Shown piece after piece: positions 8,471 through 17,051 of a DNA stretch of 64,000 nucleotides. The translations under genes and the position numbers were made by a program. The stretch's first letter is position 1, and every line of letters begins with the position of its first letter. The stretch is from Fimbriimonas ginsengisoli Gsoil 348 (GTDB lineage: Bacteria > Armatimonadota > Fimbriimonadia > Fimbriimonadales > Fimbriimonadaceae), in contig NZ_CP007139.1 in assembly GCF_000724625.1 (NCBI RefSeq), positions 3,720,001 through 3,784,000 of the forward strand. Direction: 5' to 3'. Under the pieces are notes generated by a model that saw nothing but the letters and a program-made list of their open reading frames with translations, ran no database searches and was not told where the DNA came from.

Positions 8471-8549
8471 GTGGACTGTGGCTTGTGAACTGTGGAATGA
8501 AGGAGAAAACACTGAAACCAGACAGTCCACAAGCCACAAGCCACAGGCC
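8471..8549. repeat. Inverted array of degenerate heptamers between nusA and ylxR
   Basis: Left arm GTGGACTGTGGCTTGTGAAC then TGTGGA; right arm CAGTCCACAAGCCACAAGCC then ACAGG. The right arm read in reverse is TGTGGCT twice followed by TGTGGAC, a 7-nt period. The array can fold into a long hairpin and overlaps the predicted start and first ~15 codons of ylxR. Confidence 0.75.
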
Positions 8550-8793
8550 GCACCGAACATGCATCGCCTGTCGGCGTAAGGGAGAGCAGGGCTCCTTTTT
8601 TCGCGTTTCCCGATCCGTCGGGGGATGCGTCACCCTGTGGCAAGGAAATGGGCGCAGCGCCTATATGTGCCGCACCGCGGCATGCGTCGAGGCCGCGCTC
8701 TCGAAGGGTCGCTTAGATAGGGCCATCCGGGGGCGGGTTGATCAAGCCGAGCGCATCGCTCTGCGGGAAATCTTACTATGCAAACTGAGGTAA
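8485..8793 (+). CDS. ylxR: YlxR family (DUF448) RNA-binding protein
   Basis: Up to 102 aa. The conserved YlxR core begins at [18 protein letters not shown] (about 24-41) and continues through [20 protein letters not shown]. Family members bind nucleic acid and sit between nusA and infB, as here. The preceding residues ([19 protein letters not shown]) are encoded largely by an inverted heptamer array and are not family-like. Starts possible at GTG 8485 or ATG 8497; there is no in-frame ATG nearer the core. Overlaps infB by 16 bp. Confidence 0.88.
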   Translation: MNCGMKEKTLKPDSPQATSHRPHRTCIACRRKGEQGSFFRVSRSVGGCVTLWQGNGRSAYMCRTAACVEAALSKGRLDRAIRGRVDQAERIALREILLCKLR

Positions 8794-10721
8794 AGAATAG
8801 AAATATGACGGTAAACATCGCGGAACTAGCCAAGGAATTCGATCTGGTCCCCGGCACCGTTTACGGGGTCCTGAACGAGCTTGGCATCGAGCACGACGGC
8901 GTGTCGTTCGAAGTGGACGACGAGACGCTCGAGCTCGTCCGCGAAGGGGCCAAGGAGCGCGCCGGATCGAAAGAGATCGAGCTCCGGCCTAATGCGACGC
9001 CGCGAGACGTGTCTCTCGGGCTCGACGTTCCGCAGCAGGAAGTACAGAAGCGGCTTTTGACCAAGCTCAAAACGATGGCGACCCTTACCACCGCACTCAA
9101 GCTCGACGTGCTGGAGAAGCTCGTCGCGGAGTTCGGCTATACGGTCAAGATCGGCGAGCCCGCGACGCCGAAACCAAAAACGGACAGTCGGACGAACGGC
9201 AAAGCCGGTGGACTCCAGGCCCGCCCGCCGGTCGTCACGATCATGGGGCACGTCGATCACGGCAAGACGTCGCTGCTCGACTATATCCGTAAGGCGAACG
9301 TCGCCGCGAAAGAAGCGGGCGGCATCACCCAGCACATCGGCGCGTACCAGGTGGAGCTTCCGGAAGGAAAGATCACATTCCTAGACACTCCGGGCCACGC
9401 CGCCTTTACGGCGATGCGGGCTCGCGGAGCGAACGTCACGGATATCGCGATCTTGGTGGTGGCGGCCGACGACGGCGTGATGCCGACGACCAAGGAAGCG
9501 ATCCAGCACGCCAAGAACGCCAATGTTCCGATGATCGTGGCGGTTAACAAGATCGACCGGCCGGATGCGAATCCGGATCGCGTATTGCAGCAGCTACCCG
9601 AGTTCGGCGTCATCCCCGAGGCTTACGGCGGACAAACGATTACCGTCAATGTCTCGGCCATCACCGGCGAAGGGGTTCCGAGCCTGCTCGAAATGATCCT
9701 ACTTCAAGCGGAAGTGATGGATCTCAAGGCCGATCCTAAGGGCGAGGTCACGGGAACGGTCGTCGAGGCGAAGATGGAGAAGGGACGAGGTCCCGTCGCC
9801 ACGGTTCTGGTGCAGACAGGCACGCTTAAGGTCGGCGATGCGATCGTCGTCGGCAGCACGTTTGGCCGCATCAAGGCGATGGCGGACTATCTGGGGCAGA
9901 AGATAACCGAGGCCGGGCCTTCGGTACCGGTTGAACTTCTTGGACTGAGCGATGTGCCGGGAGCGGGAGACCGCGTGCAGTGGGTGAAGGACGAGCGCGC
10001 CGCTCGCGAAATTGCAGAAACGCGGGCGACCGAGATCCGGGCCAAGACGATCTTCCAGGCCAGCCGGGGCATGACGCGAAGCGGTCTGCTTACCAAACTG
10101 AACGCGGAGGGTCTGAAGCAGCTCAACCTAATCATCAAGGCCGACGTGCAAGGGTCGGTCGAAGCGGTGAAGGGGATGCTGGAGAAGCTCAAGAACGAGG
10201 AGGTCGAGACCAAGATCGTCCTCAGCGGCGTCGGCACCATCACCGAGAGCGACATCCTCCTTGCCAACGCTTCCGATGCCATCGTGGTGGGCTTCAACGT
10301 GAAGCCCGAAGGCGGCGCCCGGAAGGAAGCGGAGAAGCAGAACGTCGAGATCCGAACCTATCAGATCATTTACGAGCTGATCGAGGATATCGAGTCCGCC
10401 CTGAAGGGGATGTTGGAGCCGAAGTTCGAGGAGCAATACCTTGGAACGGCAGAAATCCGGGTTCGATTCCAGTTCTCCCGAAAAGGAATTATCGCCGGTT
10501 CCTATGTCACCGACGGCAAGCTCACTCGAAACGCCAAGTGTCGCGTCCGCCGGGGCAAGGACCTGGTTTACGACGGGCAGATCGGCACCCTGAAGCATCT
10601 TAAGGACGACGTTCGCGAAGTCACAATGGGAATGGAGTGCGGTCTCACCTTCAACGATTGGACCGACTTCCAAGAGGGAGATATCGTCGAAGCGTACGAG
10701 ATGGTTCAGATCAACGCCTAA
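8778..10721 (+). CDS. infB: Translation initiation factor IF-2
   Basis: 647 aa GTPase that places fMet-tRNA on the small subunit and drives subunit joining. G1 GHVDHGKT at 157-164, then [11 protein letters not shown] (G3) and NKID (G4), followed by domains II, III ([17 protein letters not shown]) and the C-terminal fMet-tRNA-binding domain ending [19 protein letters not shown]. The N-terminal region is short, with one IF2-N-like helix module and no long charged linker. Starts at ATG 8778 (GGGAA upstream) or 8805. Ends 22 bp before a strong terminator. Confidence 0.97.
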   Translation: MQTEVKNRNMTVNIAELAKEFDLVPGTVYGVLNELGIEHDGVSFEVDDETLELVREGAKERAGSKEIELRPNATPRDVSLGLDVPQQEVQKRLLTKLKTMATLTTALKLDVLEKLVAEFGYTVKIGEPATPKPKTDSRTNGKAGGLQARPPVVTIMGHVDHGKTSLLDYIRKANVAAKEAGGITQHIGAYQVELPEGKITFLDTPGHAAFTAMRARGANVTDIAILVVAADDGVMPTTKEAIQHAKNANVPMIVAVNKIDRPDANPDRVLQQLPEFGVIPEAYGGQTITVNVSAITGEGVPSLLEMILLQAEVMDLKADPKGEVTGTVVEAKMEKGRGPVATVLVQTGTLKVGDAIVVGSTFGRIKAMADYLGQKITEAGPSVPVELLGLSDVPGAGDRVQWVKDERAAREIAETRATEIRAKTIFQASRGMTRSGLLTKLNAEGLKQLNLIIKADVQGSVEAVKGMLEKLKNEEVETKIVLSGVGTITESDILLANASDAIVVGFNVKPEGGARKEAEKQNVEIRTYQIIYELIEDIESALKGMLEPKFEEQYLGTAEIRVRFQFSRKGIIAGSYVTDGKLTRNAKCRVRRGKDLVYDGQIGTLKHLKDDVREVTMGMECGLTFNDWTDFQEGDIVEAYEMVQINA

Positions 10722-10742
10722 AACATCGAACCCTGGACCCGC

Positions 10743-10778
10743 AAGGCGTGGTGTGATCGCTCACACCACGCCTTTTTT
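10743..10778 (+). terminator. Rho-independent terminator after infB
   Basis: Stem AAGGCGTGGTGTGA / TCACACCACGCCTT with loop TCGC and a T6 tract. Closes the nusA-ylxR-infB operon. Confidence 0.93.
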
Positions 10779-10826
10779 CGTCCTCTTTTGCTGTCGGGGT
10801 ACGGTAGGCAATATCGAGCAAATGCC

Positions 10827-11606
10827 ATGAGTGAAATCCCGCCTCCGCAATTTTCGAACTACCCTCGAGCGAACTACACAGGCACTCCGTTCGGTCGGCC
10901 GCCCGGTGTTTATTTCGACGCGATTTCGGACGCTTGGACGTTGGTTAAGAGCGACCTTGGCTCATGGGTGGGGGCAACACTGCTCGCATTTATCGTATAT
11001 GTGCCCCTGGTTGCGATCGCTACGTACGTTCAAAACGGAGGCACTCTCTTTCCCGAGCCTAAACACGTAATGGCTCCCAGCGACATCGTTTTGGGCGTGT
11101 TCGCGTCGATCGTCGCCGCGACGGTTCTGTACATCTTGTCCGGCGGGATGATGCGGATGGCCGTCAAGCAAGTTTACGGCGAGCAGATATCCGCACTGGA
11201 CGTGTTCGCTGGATTCAAGAATTTTGGCTCGGCTTTTGGCGCGTGTCTACTAATGCTGCTGGCCATTTACCTGAGCGCGATCGCCTGCCTCGTCCCGGCG
11301 TTGTTTGTCTCTGGAGCTCTCGCCTTCACACCCGTGATCGTCATCGACCAACAGGTTGGCGGCGCCGAGGCGGTGAAGCGCAGTTTCAATGCCTTGAAGC
11401 CGCATGCCTGGTTGATGTTCTGCCTCCTCTTTGTGGCCGGCATCATCTCGGGGCTCGGCATGTGCCTTTGCGGAGTCGGAGTACTATTTACCTACCCGAT
11501 CTACACCGCGGTGATCGGACTCCACTACACTTACTTCTTCCCGAGAAACCCTCAGCCGGCCGGCGCTCCTATGTACATGGTCGATCCGGTCATAGAAGAT
11601 AAGTAA
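10827..11606 (+). CDS. Multi-pass membrane protein of unknown function
   Basis: 259 aa from ATG 10827 (MSEIPPPQFSNY), preferred over the upstream in-frame ATG because the first 13 codons there look non-coding. A proline-rich cytosolic start is followed by DAWTLVKSDLGSWVGATLLA and about five hydrophobic segments, ending YTYFFPRNPQPAGAPMYMV. The layout recalls bacterial proteins with a conserved 'DAW.....LG.F......' entry (DUF975/glycerophosphoryl-diesterase-membrane-domain type), but the match is loose. Monocistronic by position. Confidence 0.7.
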   Translation: MSEIPPPQFSNYPRANYTGTPFGRPPGVYFDAISDAWTLVKSDLGSWVGATLLAFIVYVPLVAIATYVQNGGTLFPEPKHVMAPSDIVLGVFASIVAATVLYILSGGMMRMAVKQVYGEQISALDVFAGFKNFGSAFGACLLMLLAIYLSAIACLVPALFVSGALAFTPVIVIDQQVGGAEAVKRSFNALKPHAWLMFCLLFVAGIISGLGMCLCGVGVLFTYPIYTAVIGLHYTYFFPRNPQPAGAPMYMVDPVIEDK

Positions 11607-11724
11607 ACGCCTAGAGAAACGGTCCCAAGGTCGAACGTTGCAGCAGCGAGGGTGTGAGGACCCTGCCGGCCGAGAGCAAGCCGGCTAAACCTTTGCAGTC
11701 GGTGTAACGTAGCTCTCCAGAACG

Positions 11725-14235
11725 ATGTCGAGGGTGCTACTTTTCATCTCGCTGCTCGCCAACCAGGCGCCTAAGACGCTTGCCGGTTACATCGATGGAT
11801 TGAACTGGAATCCAGCGAAGGCGGGGGCGCTTGTCACCGTCTCCCCTGAAAGCGTCCGAGCCTCGGGAGGCGGCGTGAGCTTGGCCGCGTTCAAACGGAA
11901 GAAGGTCGTCGTCGGGGGGCTGACCGCGATCGTGCCGACGGAGATGGTGGTGATCGACGACAGCTTTAAGCAACCGCCGAATCTTTACGACGGACTGCCC
12001 CGAGAGGCGAAGGTGCTCTACCTTCTTAAGTCGCTTACCGACGGGCAATGGAAGCTGGCGACCGGACGAGGAATTGGCCTGAACGATCTCCAAGGTGAGC
12101 CGCGGGCGGTGTACCAGTCGATTCTCCCCAAAAAGATGAAATGGATTGCCTACCGCGTGGGCGCAGATGGACAGCTTGGTAAGGAGGAGGAAAAGGGTGA
12201 GCTCGACGGGACAGCCACCTCGCGCGTGCGGTTGAGGGTTAGCCGCCGGATTCAATTTCAACTCCAGCTCGCGAACGAACGGGGGACCACCTTCCACTCG
12301 ACCGACGAAGATTGGGGAAGCCCGGGCGACCTCGTCACGACTCGGGACGACGAAGAGGAAATGAATCGGGGAGACAGCTTCGGCGTCACGGTTCGCCAGG
12401 CGATAGAAAACAAACCAAAGCCGTCCGATATTGCCTACGCGGACGTTGGATTCGATCCCTTAGTGGAGGTACCGCCCGCTTCGACGGTTCGAGATCTCCT
12501 GAAATCTATCGGGGCGGCTACGGGGCGCGAGATCCATGCCGATATTCGCGTCGCCGAGCGCCGCGTGACCGTGGTCGGAAATCGCGTGCGTTCGGGAGAC
12601 CTGCTAAAGGCGCTTGCCCTGGGGGTTACCGGCGCCTACCGGCGGGTGGGAGGCGCTTATATCCTGACCTCAGACCTTATGGGGCTTGGCACTCGCAAAA
12701 TGCGGTTTGCAACGTGGCAGGAGAACCTGGAGAACGCCACCTATACGAAAGAGGACGAGTGGCGAAGGGAGATCGGAGACAATGTCCACCGGATCGGTTT
12801 CCTTCCCGATAGCACGTTTGTCCCGAACGGCACGGTGCGAAAACAGTTAGAGCGGTTCGATACAAATCCATCGACGGCCACATTTTCTGCCGATGAGCTG
12901 ACTCCGGCCATGCGCGAGTTTTTGGCCACCACGAACAAGCGTTATGCTCATCAGCCGGTCAAAACCGACAGGGTTGGGGTGGCGTCGGAGATCGAATACG
13001 GCTTCCTCCTTCCCGATGGCCGCGCGCTTAAGCCCGAGCGCACTTCGATCGGGTTCGCATGGTCGTTCAAACCGCCGGCTTCGCCTCCGAGAGACCCTGG
13101 CCGACTCCCGAAGTCCGTGTTGCCGCTTTCGATACCGGCGGCCGGGCCGGCTATTTCCTTTGCCGTGTTCGCGCCGACTCCGGAAGCGGCGGAGCAGGCG
13201 GTCGAGCAAGTTCGCGTCCATGGAATCCGTGAGATTTGGCTGGAGACGCGCGACCCCCGTGCTTTGGAAACAGCCATTCAGAAAGGGCGAGCAGCCGGGG
13301 TCAAGGTCCAGCTCTACGTGCGGCCATGGTCCTCCCGAGCGGCCGCGGCCGAAGATCCCGATCGGACGATATTAGGCGACGCCGGCGCGGCGATCGACGA
13401 GCGAATTCAGAAGGAGCCGGCGTGGCAGAGATACTTTAACCAGTCCCAAGAAAAGCTGACGCCCGCTTTTGAAACGATTTCGCCCACCGATCCCGGATTG
13501 CCGGTCCGTTGGAACGAGCTCGTTACCCTCTCGCGGACGCCGGGACTCGCGGGTGTGGTGGTGGCGGACTCGGCGCCGAACGGATATGAACCGGTAACCA
13601 ATCGGGCAATTTACGCCGGATATTCTCGCGTGCTGGCGCACACCAAGAACCTCGGCTACTCCACCAGTCAGCGCCTCGCTTTCCTCCGCCTGCATGAGAT
13701 CGATCCGATCGATATCGTGGACGAGATGCTGATGTCGGGCCCGGATCTTCGTCAGCCATTTTTCCTCGACGACGGGCTTCGAGGGATTCCGACTGTATTC
13801 GATGGAGGGGATCAGCCTCATCCCGCGATTCCGGGCATGTTCCGAGTCTGGACGGAATTCCGGGCGAAAGCGAATGCGTCGGCGATCCAGAAGTTGCTTA
13901 CGCCGATCGCCGCCATCGTTCCCGTCACGATTGAGGCACGTTTGGGAGTTGCCAACTATCCTCGATTCAAGAACCGCGCATTGTTCCCTTGGCGTCCCGG
14001 AATGCCGCTTCCGGAAACCGACGCGGAGGCGCCGTACAGGATCGTGGAGCGGCCCGGAATGATCGGATACGCCGATTTCCCAGACACATGGCCGCTATCG
14101 CCGACCGACTACACGCCGCTTTTGGTTCAGTACGTGATCGGCAACAAGGAGAGGCGGGTAGCGTTCGACGCATCCGCCGTGCCGCCGCAGCAGTTGCCAA
14201 TCCTACTGGACCATTGGTTCACGCGCAAAGAATGA
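11725..14235 (+). CDS. Large secreted protein: secretin-like STN segment plus possible TIM-barrel domain
   Basis: 836 aa, not recognised as a whole. A weak signal peptide (MSRVLLFISLLANQAPKTLA) suggests export. Residues about 250-320 (TVRDLLKSIGAATGREIHAD, later LLKALALGVTGAYRRVGGAY) read like an STN/secretin-N module. Residues about 470-700 show beta-alpha repeats (VRVHGIREIWLETRDPRALE, AAGVKVQLYVRPW, GLAGVVVADSAP) that look like a glycoside-hydrolase-type TIM barrel; this is inference. No catalytic pair can be named. It ends 40 bp before the PafA/Dop gene. Confidence 0.55.
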   Translation: MSRVLLFISLLANQAPKTLAGYIDGLNWNPAKAGALVTVSPESVRASGGGVSLAAFKRKKVVVGGLTAIVPTEMVVIDDSFKQPPNLYDGLPREAKVLYLLKSLTDGQWKLATGRGIGLNDLQGEPRAVYQSILPKKMKWIAYRVGADGQLGKEEEKGELDGTATSRVRLRVSRRIQFQLQLANERGTTFHSTDEDWGSPGDLVTTRDDEEEMNRGDSFGVTVRQAIENKPKPSDIAYADVGFDPLVEVPPASTVRDLLKSIGAATGREIHADIRVAERRVTVVGNRVRSGDLLKALALGVTGAYRRVGGAYILTSDLMGLGTRKMRFATWQENLENATYTKEDEWRREIGDNVHRIGFLPDSTFVPNGTVRKQLERFDTNPSTATFSADELTPAMREFLATTNKRYAHQPVKTDRVGVASEIEYGFLLPDGRALKPERTSIGFAWSFKPPASPPRDPGRLPKSVLPLSIPAAGPAISFAVFAPTPEAAEQAVEQVRVHGIREIWLETRDPRALETAIQKGRAAGVKVQLYVRPWSSRAAAAEDPDRTILGDAGAAIDERIQKEPAWQRYFNQSQEKLTPAFETISPTDPGLPVRWNELVTLSRTPGLAGVVVADSAPNGYEPVTNRAIYAGYSRVLAHTKNLGYSTSQRLAFLRLHEIDPIDIVDEMLMSGPDLRQPFFLDDGLRGIPTVFDGGDQPHPAIPGMFRVWTEFRAKANASAIQKLLTPIAAIVPVTIEARLGVANYPRFKNRALFPWRPGMPLPETDAEAPYRIVERPGMIGYADFPDTWPLSPTDYTPLLVQYVIGNKERRVAFDASAVPPQQLPILLDHWFTRKE

Positions 14236-14275
14236 GCGGATGGAACATGGGCCGGGGCATGTAGTATGAGGTTAT

Positions 14276-15742
14276 ATGCCTCGGCAGACCGGTGATCGGA
14301 TTTTCGGCGTTGAAACGGAATTTGGGTGTCTCGTTTCGGACGACACGCTTGGCACGCCCGAGTCGGCGGTCGAGCTCGTCAAGGATTACCTTTTCCACGA
14401 GCTAAAGCTGGGGGCGATCGACCTTCACGCGCGCGACGACGTCTTCGAACCGGCCCAATCGGGCGGTTTCCTGATGAACGGCGCTCGTCTCTACATCGAC
14501 GCCGTCGGGTCGCATCTCGAATATGCGACGGCGGAGTGCCGGCACCTAAAGGACTTGGTCGCCAACGACCGGGCAGGCCAACGGCAGATCGTGCGGGCGA
14601 TCAAAGAGCTTGGCTTGGACGACGCGCTGTTCGTCTACAACAACTCGGTCGATCACTTTGGCGGCCATACGTTCGGCTGCCACGAAAACTATCTGGTGCG
14701 GGGGGACGACGAGTTTCTGAACACTTCGGTGCAGATGCTCTATCCGTTCCTGGTGACTCGTCAGATCTTTTCGGGCGTGGGCCGCGTCGGTGGGCACATC
14801 CTTACAGCGGGCGGCCTTCGACCGAGCTACCAAGAGGTGATGGAGAACCCGGTCGACTACATCTGGGTTTCGCACGTTTACTCGGTGGTGCCGGACGACC
14901 GGGTGCCTTTCCAGCTCAGCCAACGGGCCGACCATATCATCAAGACCATCGCCTCCCGGGTTCGCTTCAACCGTGCGCTGATCAACCCGAAGTGGGAGCA
15001 TTTCTACTCGCACGACGGGATGACCCGGCTTCACCTGCTGTTCGGCGAGAGCAACCAGAACGAGTTCGCTTACGCGCTGAAGGTCGGGACCACGGTCTTG
15101 GTCTTGCGTCTGCTGGAGGAGCACCGGGTGCCGGAGAGGCTAACGCTCGCCCAGCCGCTGATCGCCTTGCGCGAGGTGAGCCGCGATCAAGATTTCAAGT
15201 GGATCGTTTCTCTTGCCGAAGGGGGGAGCGTCCGATCGGTCGACCTGCAGCGGGAGTACCTACGCCTGGCGGAGGTCTATCGGGGAGAGAGCACGCAGAC
15301 CGACTGGATCCTGGACAACTGGCGGCAGGTGTTGGACGACCTCGAGAAAGACCCGATGGCGATGGAAGACCGGATCGACTGGGTGGCCAAGCGGAAAATC
15401 GTGGAGGAATACATGTCCGAAGAGGGGGTGGGCTGGAACGACGACGCCCTCCACTCGGTCGACCTCGAATACCACAACATCGACCCGGAGCGGTCGCTCT
15501 TCTACGGCCTGCAGGAAATGGGCCGGACCAAGCGAATTCTCGACGACCTGGATATCACGATGGCGATGACCGACCCACCCCAGAACACCCGCGCCAAGGG
15601 GCGGGCCGCCCTGGTGGAGCAAGTCCTATCCCGGAAGAATCCGCGCTTCTATTTGTTCGATTGGAACGGCGTCGCCCTCGACCGCCACACCTACGTAGAG
15701 ATGCCGAATCCGTTCGAGACTTACGAGAACGTGGGGAAGTGA
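14276..15742 (+). CDS. pafA: Pup ligase/deamidase family protein (PafA/Dop)
   Basis: 488 aa, carboxylate-amine ligase fold that joins Pup to lysines (PafA) or deamidates/removes Pup (Dop). Motifs: RIFGVETEFG (8-17, metal-binding Glu13/Glu15), NGARLYIDAVGSHLEYATAE (68-87; Asp75 is the catalytic-base position), FGCHENYLV, PFLVTRQIFSGVGRVGGH, FQLSQRAD, and the closing DPPQNTRAKGR. The IETEFG-like start and short loop before NGARLY favour PafA over Dop, but features of both occur. No pup, prcA, prcB or mpa gene is in the window. Runs 40 bp after an unknown secreted protein. Confidence 0.85.
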   Translation: MPRQTGDRIFGVETEFGCLVSDDTLGTPESAVELVKDYLFHELKLGAIDLHARDDVFEPAQSGGFLMNGARLYIDAVGSHLEYATAECRHLKDLVANDRAGQRQIVRAIKELGLDDALFVYNNSVDHFGGHTFGCHENYLVRGDDEFLNTSVQMLYPFLVTRQIFSGVGRVGGHILTAGGLRPSYQEVMENPVDYIWVSHVYSVVPDDRVPFQLSQRADHIIKTIASRVRFNRALINPKWEHFYSHDGMTRLHLLFGESNQNEFAYALKVGTTVLVLRLLEEHRVPERLTLAQPLIALREVSRDQDFKWIVSLAEGGSVRSVDLQREYLRLAEVYRGESTQTDWILDNWRQVLDDLEKDPMAMEDRIDWVAKRKIVEEYMSEEGVGWNDDALHSVDLEYHNIDPERSLFYGLQEMGRTKRILDDLDITMAMTDPPQNTRAKGRAALVEQVLSRKNPRFYLFDWNGVALDRHTYVEMPNPFETYENVGK

Positions 15743-15815
15743 GGCGTTAGGCGTTGGGAGAGAGCCTCGTTAGTCGGTCAACGTTGTTTCGAGGTTAACG
15801 CCCAGCGCCCTCCCC
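15743..15815. repeat. Inverted heptamer repeat (GGCGTTA type)
   Basis: GAGGCGTTAGGCGTTGGG just after the pafA stop is partly mirrored by AACGCCCAGCGCC about 40 bp later. Same motif family as the larger array at 16.2 kb. Could act as a weak bidirectional hairpin. Confidence 0.6.
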
Positions 15816-15931
15816 TTTGGTCCTACCGCTGACAGAACCCTAAATTGAGATGCGCAGTCAGACCTGGTAAGTGTGCCAGTTAGGGCGAGATAAAACTCCC
15901 CGCGGGCCATGGGAGAAAAGGAGAGCAAAAA

Positions 15932-16105
15932 ATGTTGAGATGGGCTGTGATTTTCCTCGTCGTCGCGCTAGTCGCCGCGCTATTCGGATTCGGTGGAATC
16001 GCTAGCGGAGCCGCTAGCATCGCCATGATCCTGTTCTGGGTCTTCCTGGCGATTACCGTTATCCTGTTCCTGATGAGCCTCTTCGGCCGACGCCCAGTCG
16101 TCTAA
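15932..16105 (+). CDS. DUF1328 family small membrane protein
   Basis: 57 aa microprotein: [20 protein letters not shown] then [20 protein letters not shown] and [14 protein letters not shown]. This is the two-helix DUF1328 (YtjA-like) pattern with the conserved LFGFGGIA...A.IA turn. AGGAGAG lies 7 nt before ATG. Family members are abundant, stress-associated, and of unknown function. Monocistronic: long leader upstream and a perfect terminator 13 bp after the stop. Confidence 0.88.
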   Translation: MLRWAVIFLVVALVAALFGFGGIASGAASIAMILFWVFLAITVILFLMSLFGRRPVV

Positions 16106-16117
16106 AGGGAAAAGGTA

Positions 16118-16168
16118 GAAACACAAGAGTCGGCCGGCGCCATAGCGCCGGCCGACTCTTTGTGTTTC
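16118..16168. terminator. Strong bidirectional terminator hairpin
   Basis: Near-perfect stem AAACACAAGAGTCGGCCGGC and its complement with a CATA loop, flanked by A- and T-rich arms. Ends the DUF1328 gene. Confidence 0.92.
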
Positions 16169-16262
16169 GGGGCGCTAGGGGTTGAGGCGTTGGGGCGTTG
16201 GGCCGGATGTAGCCTTGGTCAGCCGCCGCTACTAACGCCTAACGCCTTAGCGCCTAACGCCT
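16169..16262. repeat. Inverted array of GGCGTTA-like heptamers
   Basis: Left arm contains GAGGCGTTGGGGCGTTGGG, right arm contains TAACGCCTAACGCCTTAGCG then CCTAACGCCTCC, i.e. several 7-nt units in opposite orientation around a ~30-bp loop. The right arm runs to within 4 bp of the stop codon of the minus-strand gene that follows. Confidence 0.8.
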
Positions 16263-16265
16263 CCG

Positions 16266-16781
16266 CTACTCCCCCGTCCTCCGATACTCGGCCGTAGTGT
16301 TCACTTCCCACTTGTCGTCTCGCTTGATCGCGACTTCGGCTTTGTAGTGGCCCGGCTCGAGGAGGTCGTAGGTGATTCGGAGCTTTTCGTCGGCATCGGT
16401 GATCACGAACTGCTTGTCGCCGAGGACGCCGGTGAAGACGATCGGCTGAGCGCGGTGGTTCATGAACCAGTAGCCGCGGTATTTGCGAACCGATGGGTCG
16501 AAGTTGAACAGGATATGGTTAGCAAATTTGCCCATCTCCGCCACTTCGAACGCCTCGTCGATCTGCAGATATCGGCCCTCCAGGATAAGCGTGTTCTTTC
16601 CCTTCAGCGTAAAGGCGACTTCTTTACCCTCAGGTCCCTTGGTGGTCTCCTTGGACTCCCAACTTCCGAGCAGGAACGCCAGACCCTTCATCGGATCTTG
16701 GGGAATCGCTCCCGGAGCGGGGGTCTGACCCTGCGAAATGGACAGAAGAATTCCGGCGAAAAGGGAAGCGAGCGGGGCCAT
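16266..16781 (-). CDS. Secreted DUF1579-like protein
   Basis: 171 aa with a signal peptide (MAPLASLFAGILLSISQG). The mature protein begins MKGLAFLLGSWESKETTKGP, then GRYLQIDEAFE, KYRGYWFMNH and YKAEVAIKRDDKWEV, the order seen in DUF1579/lipocalin-like calycin proteins of unknown role. Monocistronic, divergent from the tRNA. Confidence 0.7.
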   Translation of the reverse strand: MAPLASLFAGILLSISQGQTPAPGAIPQDPMKGLAFLLGSWESKETTKGPEGKEVAFTLKGKNTLILEGRYLQIDEAFEVAEMGKFANHILFNFDPSVRKYRGYWFMNHRAQPIVFTGVLGDKQFVITDADEKLRITYDLLEPGHYKAEVAIKRDDKWEVNTTAEYRRTGE

Positions 16782-16846
16782 AACGAGAATCGTACCGCTC
16801 TACCTGCTGCCGGCGTTCCCGCGTCGTGGGTATATATGTTCCGGTG

Positions 16847-16922
16847 GGGCCTGTAGCTCAGCGGTTAGAGCTGGCGGCTCATAACCGCTCGGTCAGGGGT
16901 TCGAACCCCCTCGGGCCCACCA
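16847..16922 (+). tRNA. tRNA with anticodon CAT (elongator Met or Ile2)
   Basis: 76 nt. Acceptor GGGCCTG / CGGGCCC (one T-G wobble), D-stem GCTC...GAGC with AGCGGTTA loop, anticodon loop CTCATAA giving CAT, T-arm GGGGTTCGAACCCCC, and genomically encoded CCA. No initiator-type C1-A72 mismatch, so it is not fMet. The anticodon arm GGCGGCTCATAACCGCT resembles tRNA-Ile2 (lysidine-modified) as much as elongator Met. Confidence 0.96.
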
Positions 16923-17015
16923 ACTTTGCTTTTTCTTCGATTCGCCGTTAGATCCGCACCTCTCCCACCCTTTACAAGCACTTAGAGAGTCGCCCAGTCC
17001 GTTCTGTAGAAGGAT

Positions 17016-17045
17016 TTGGTACTTTACTAACGTACTGTGTATACT
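17016..17045 (+). promoter_or_regulatory. Predicted sigma-70-type promoter of hutH
   Basis: -35 TTGGTA (17016-17021), 18-bp spacer, -10 TATACT (17040-17045). The -10 ends only 6 bp before the first ATG, so transcripts would be leaderless or nearly so. Confidence 0.5.
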
Positions 17046-17051
17046 CGGAGA

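Noticed and set aside
8471-8549. CRISPR-like or tRNA-like repeat
   Set aside because: Period is 7 nt in an inverted array with no spacers.
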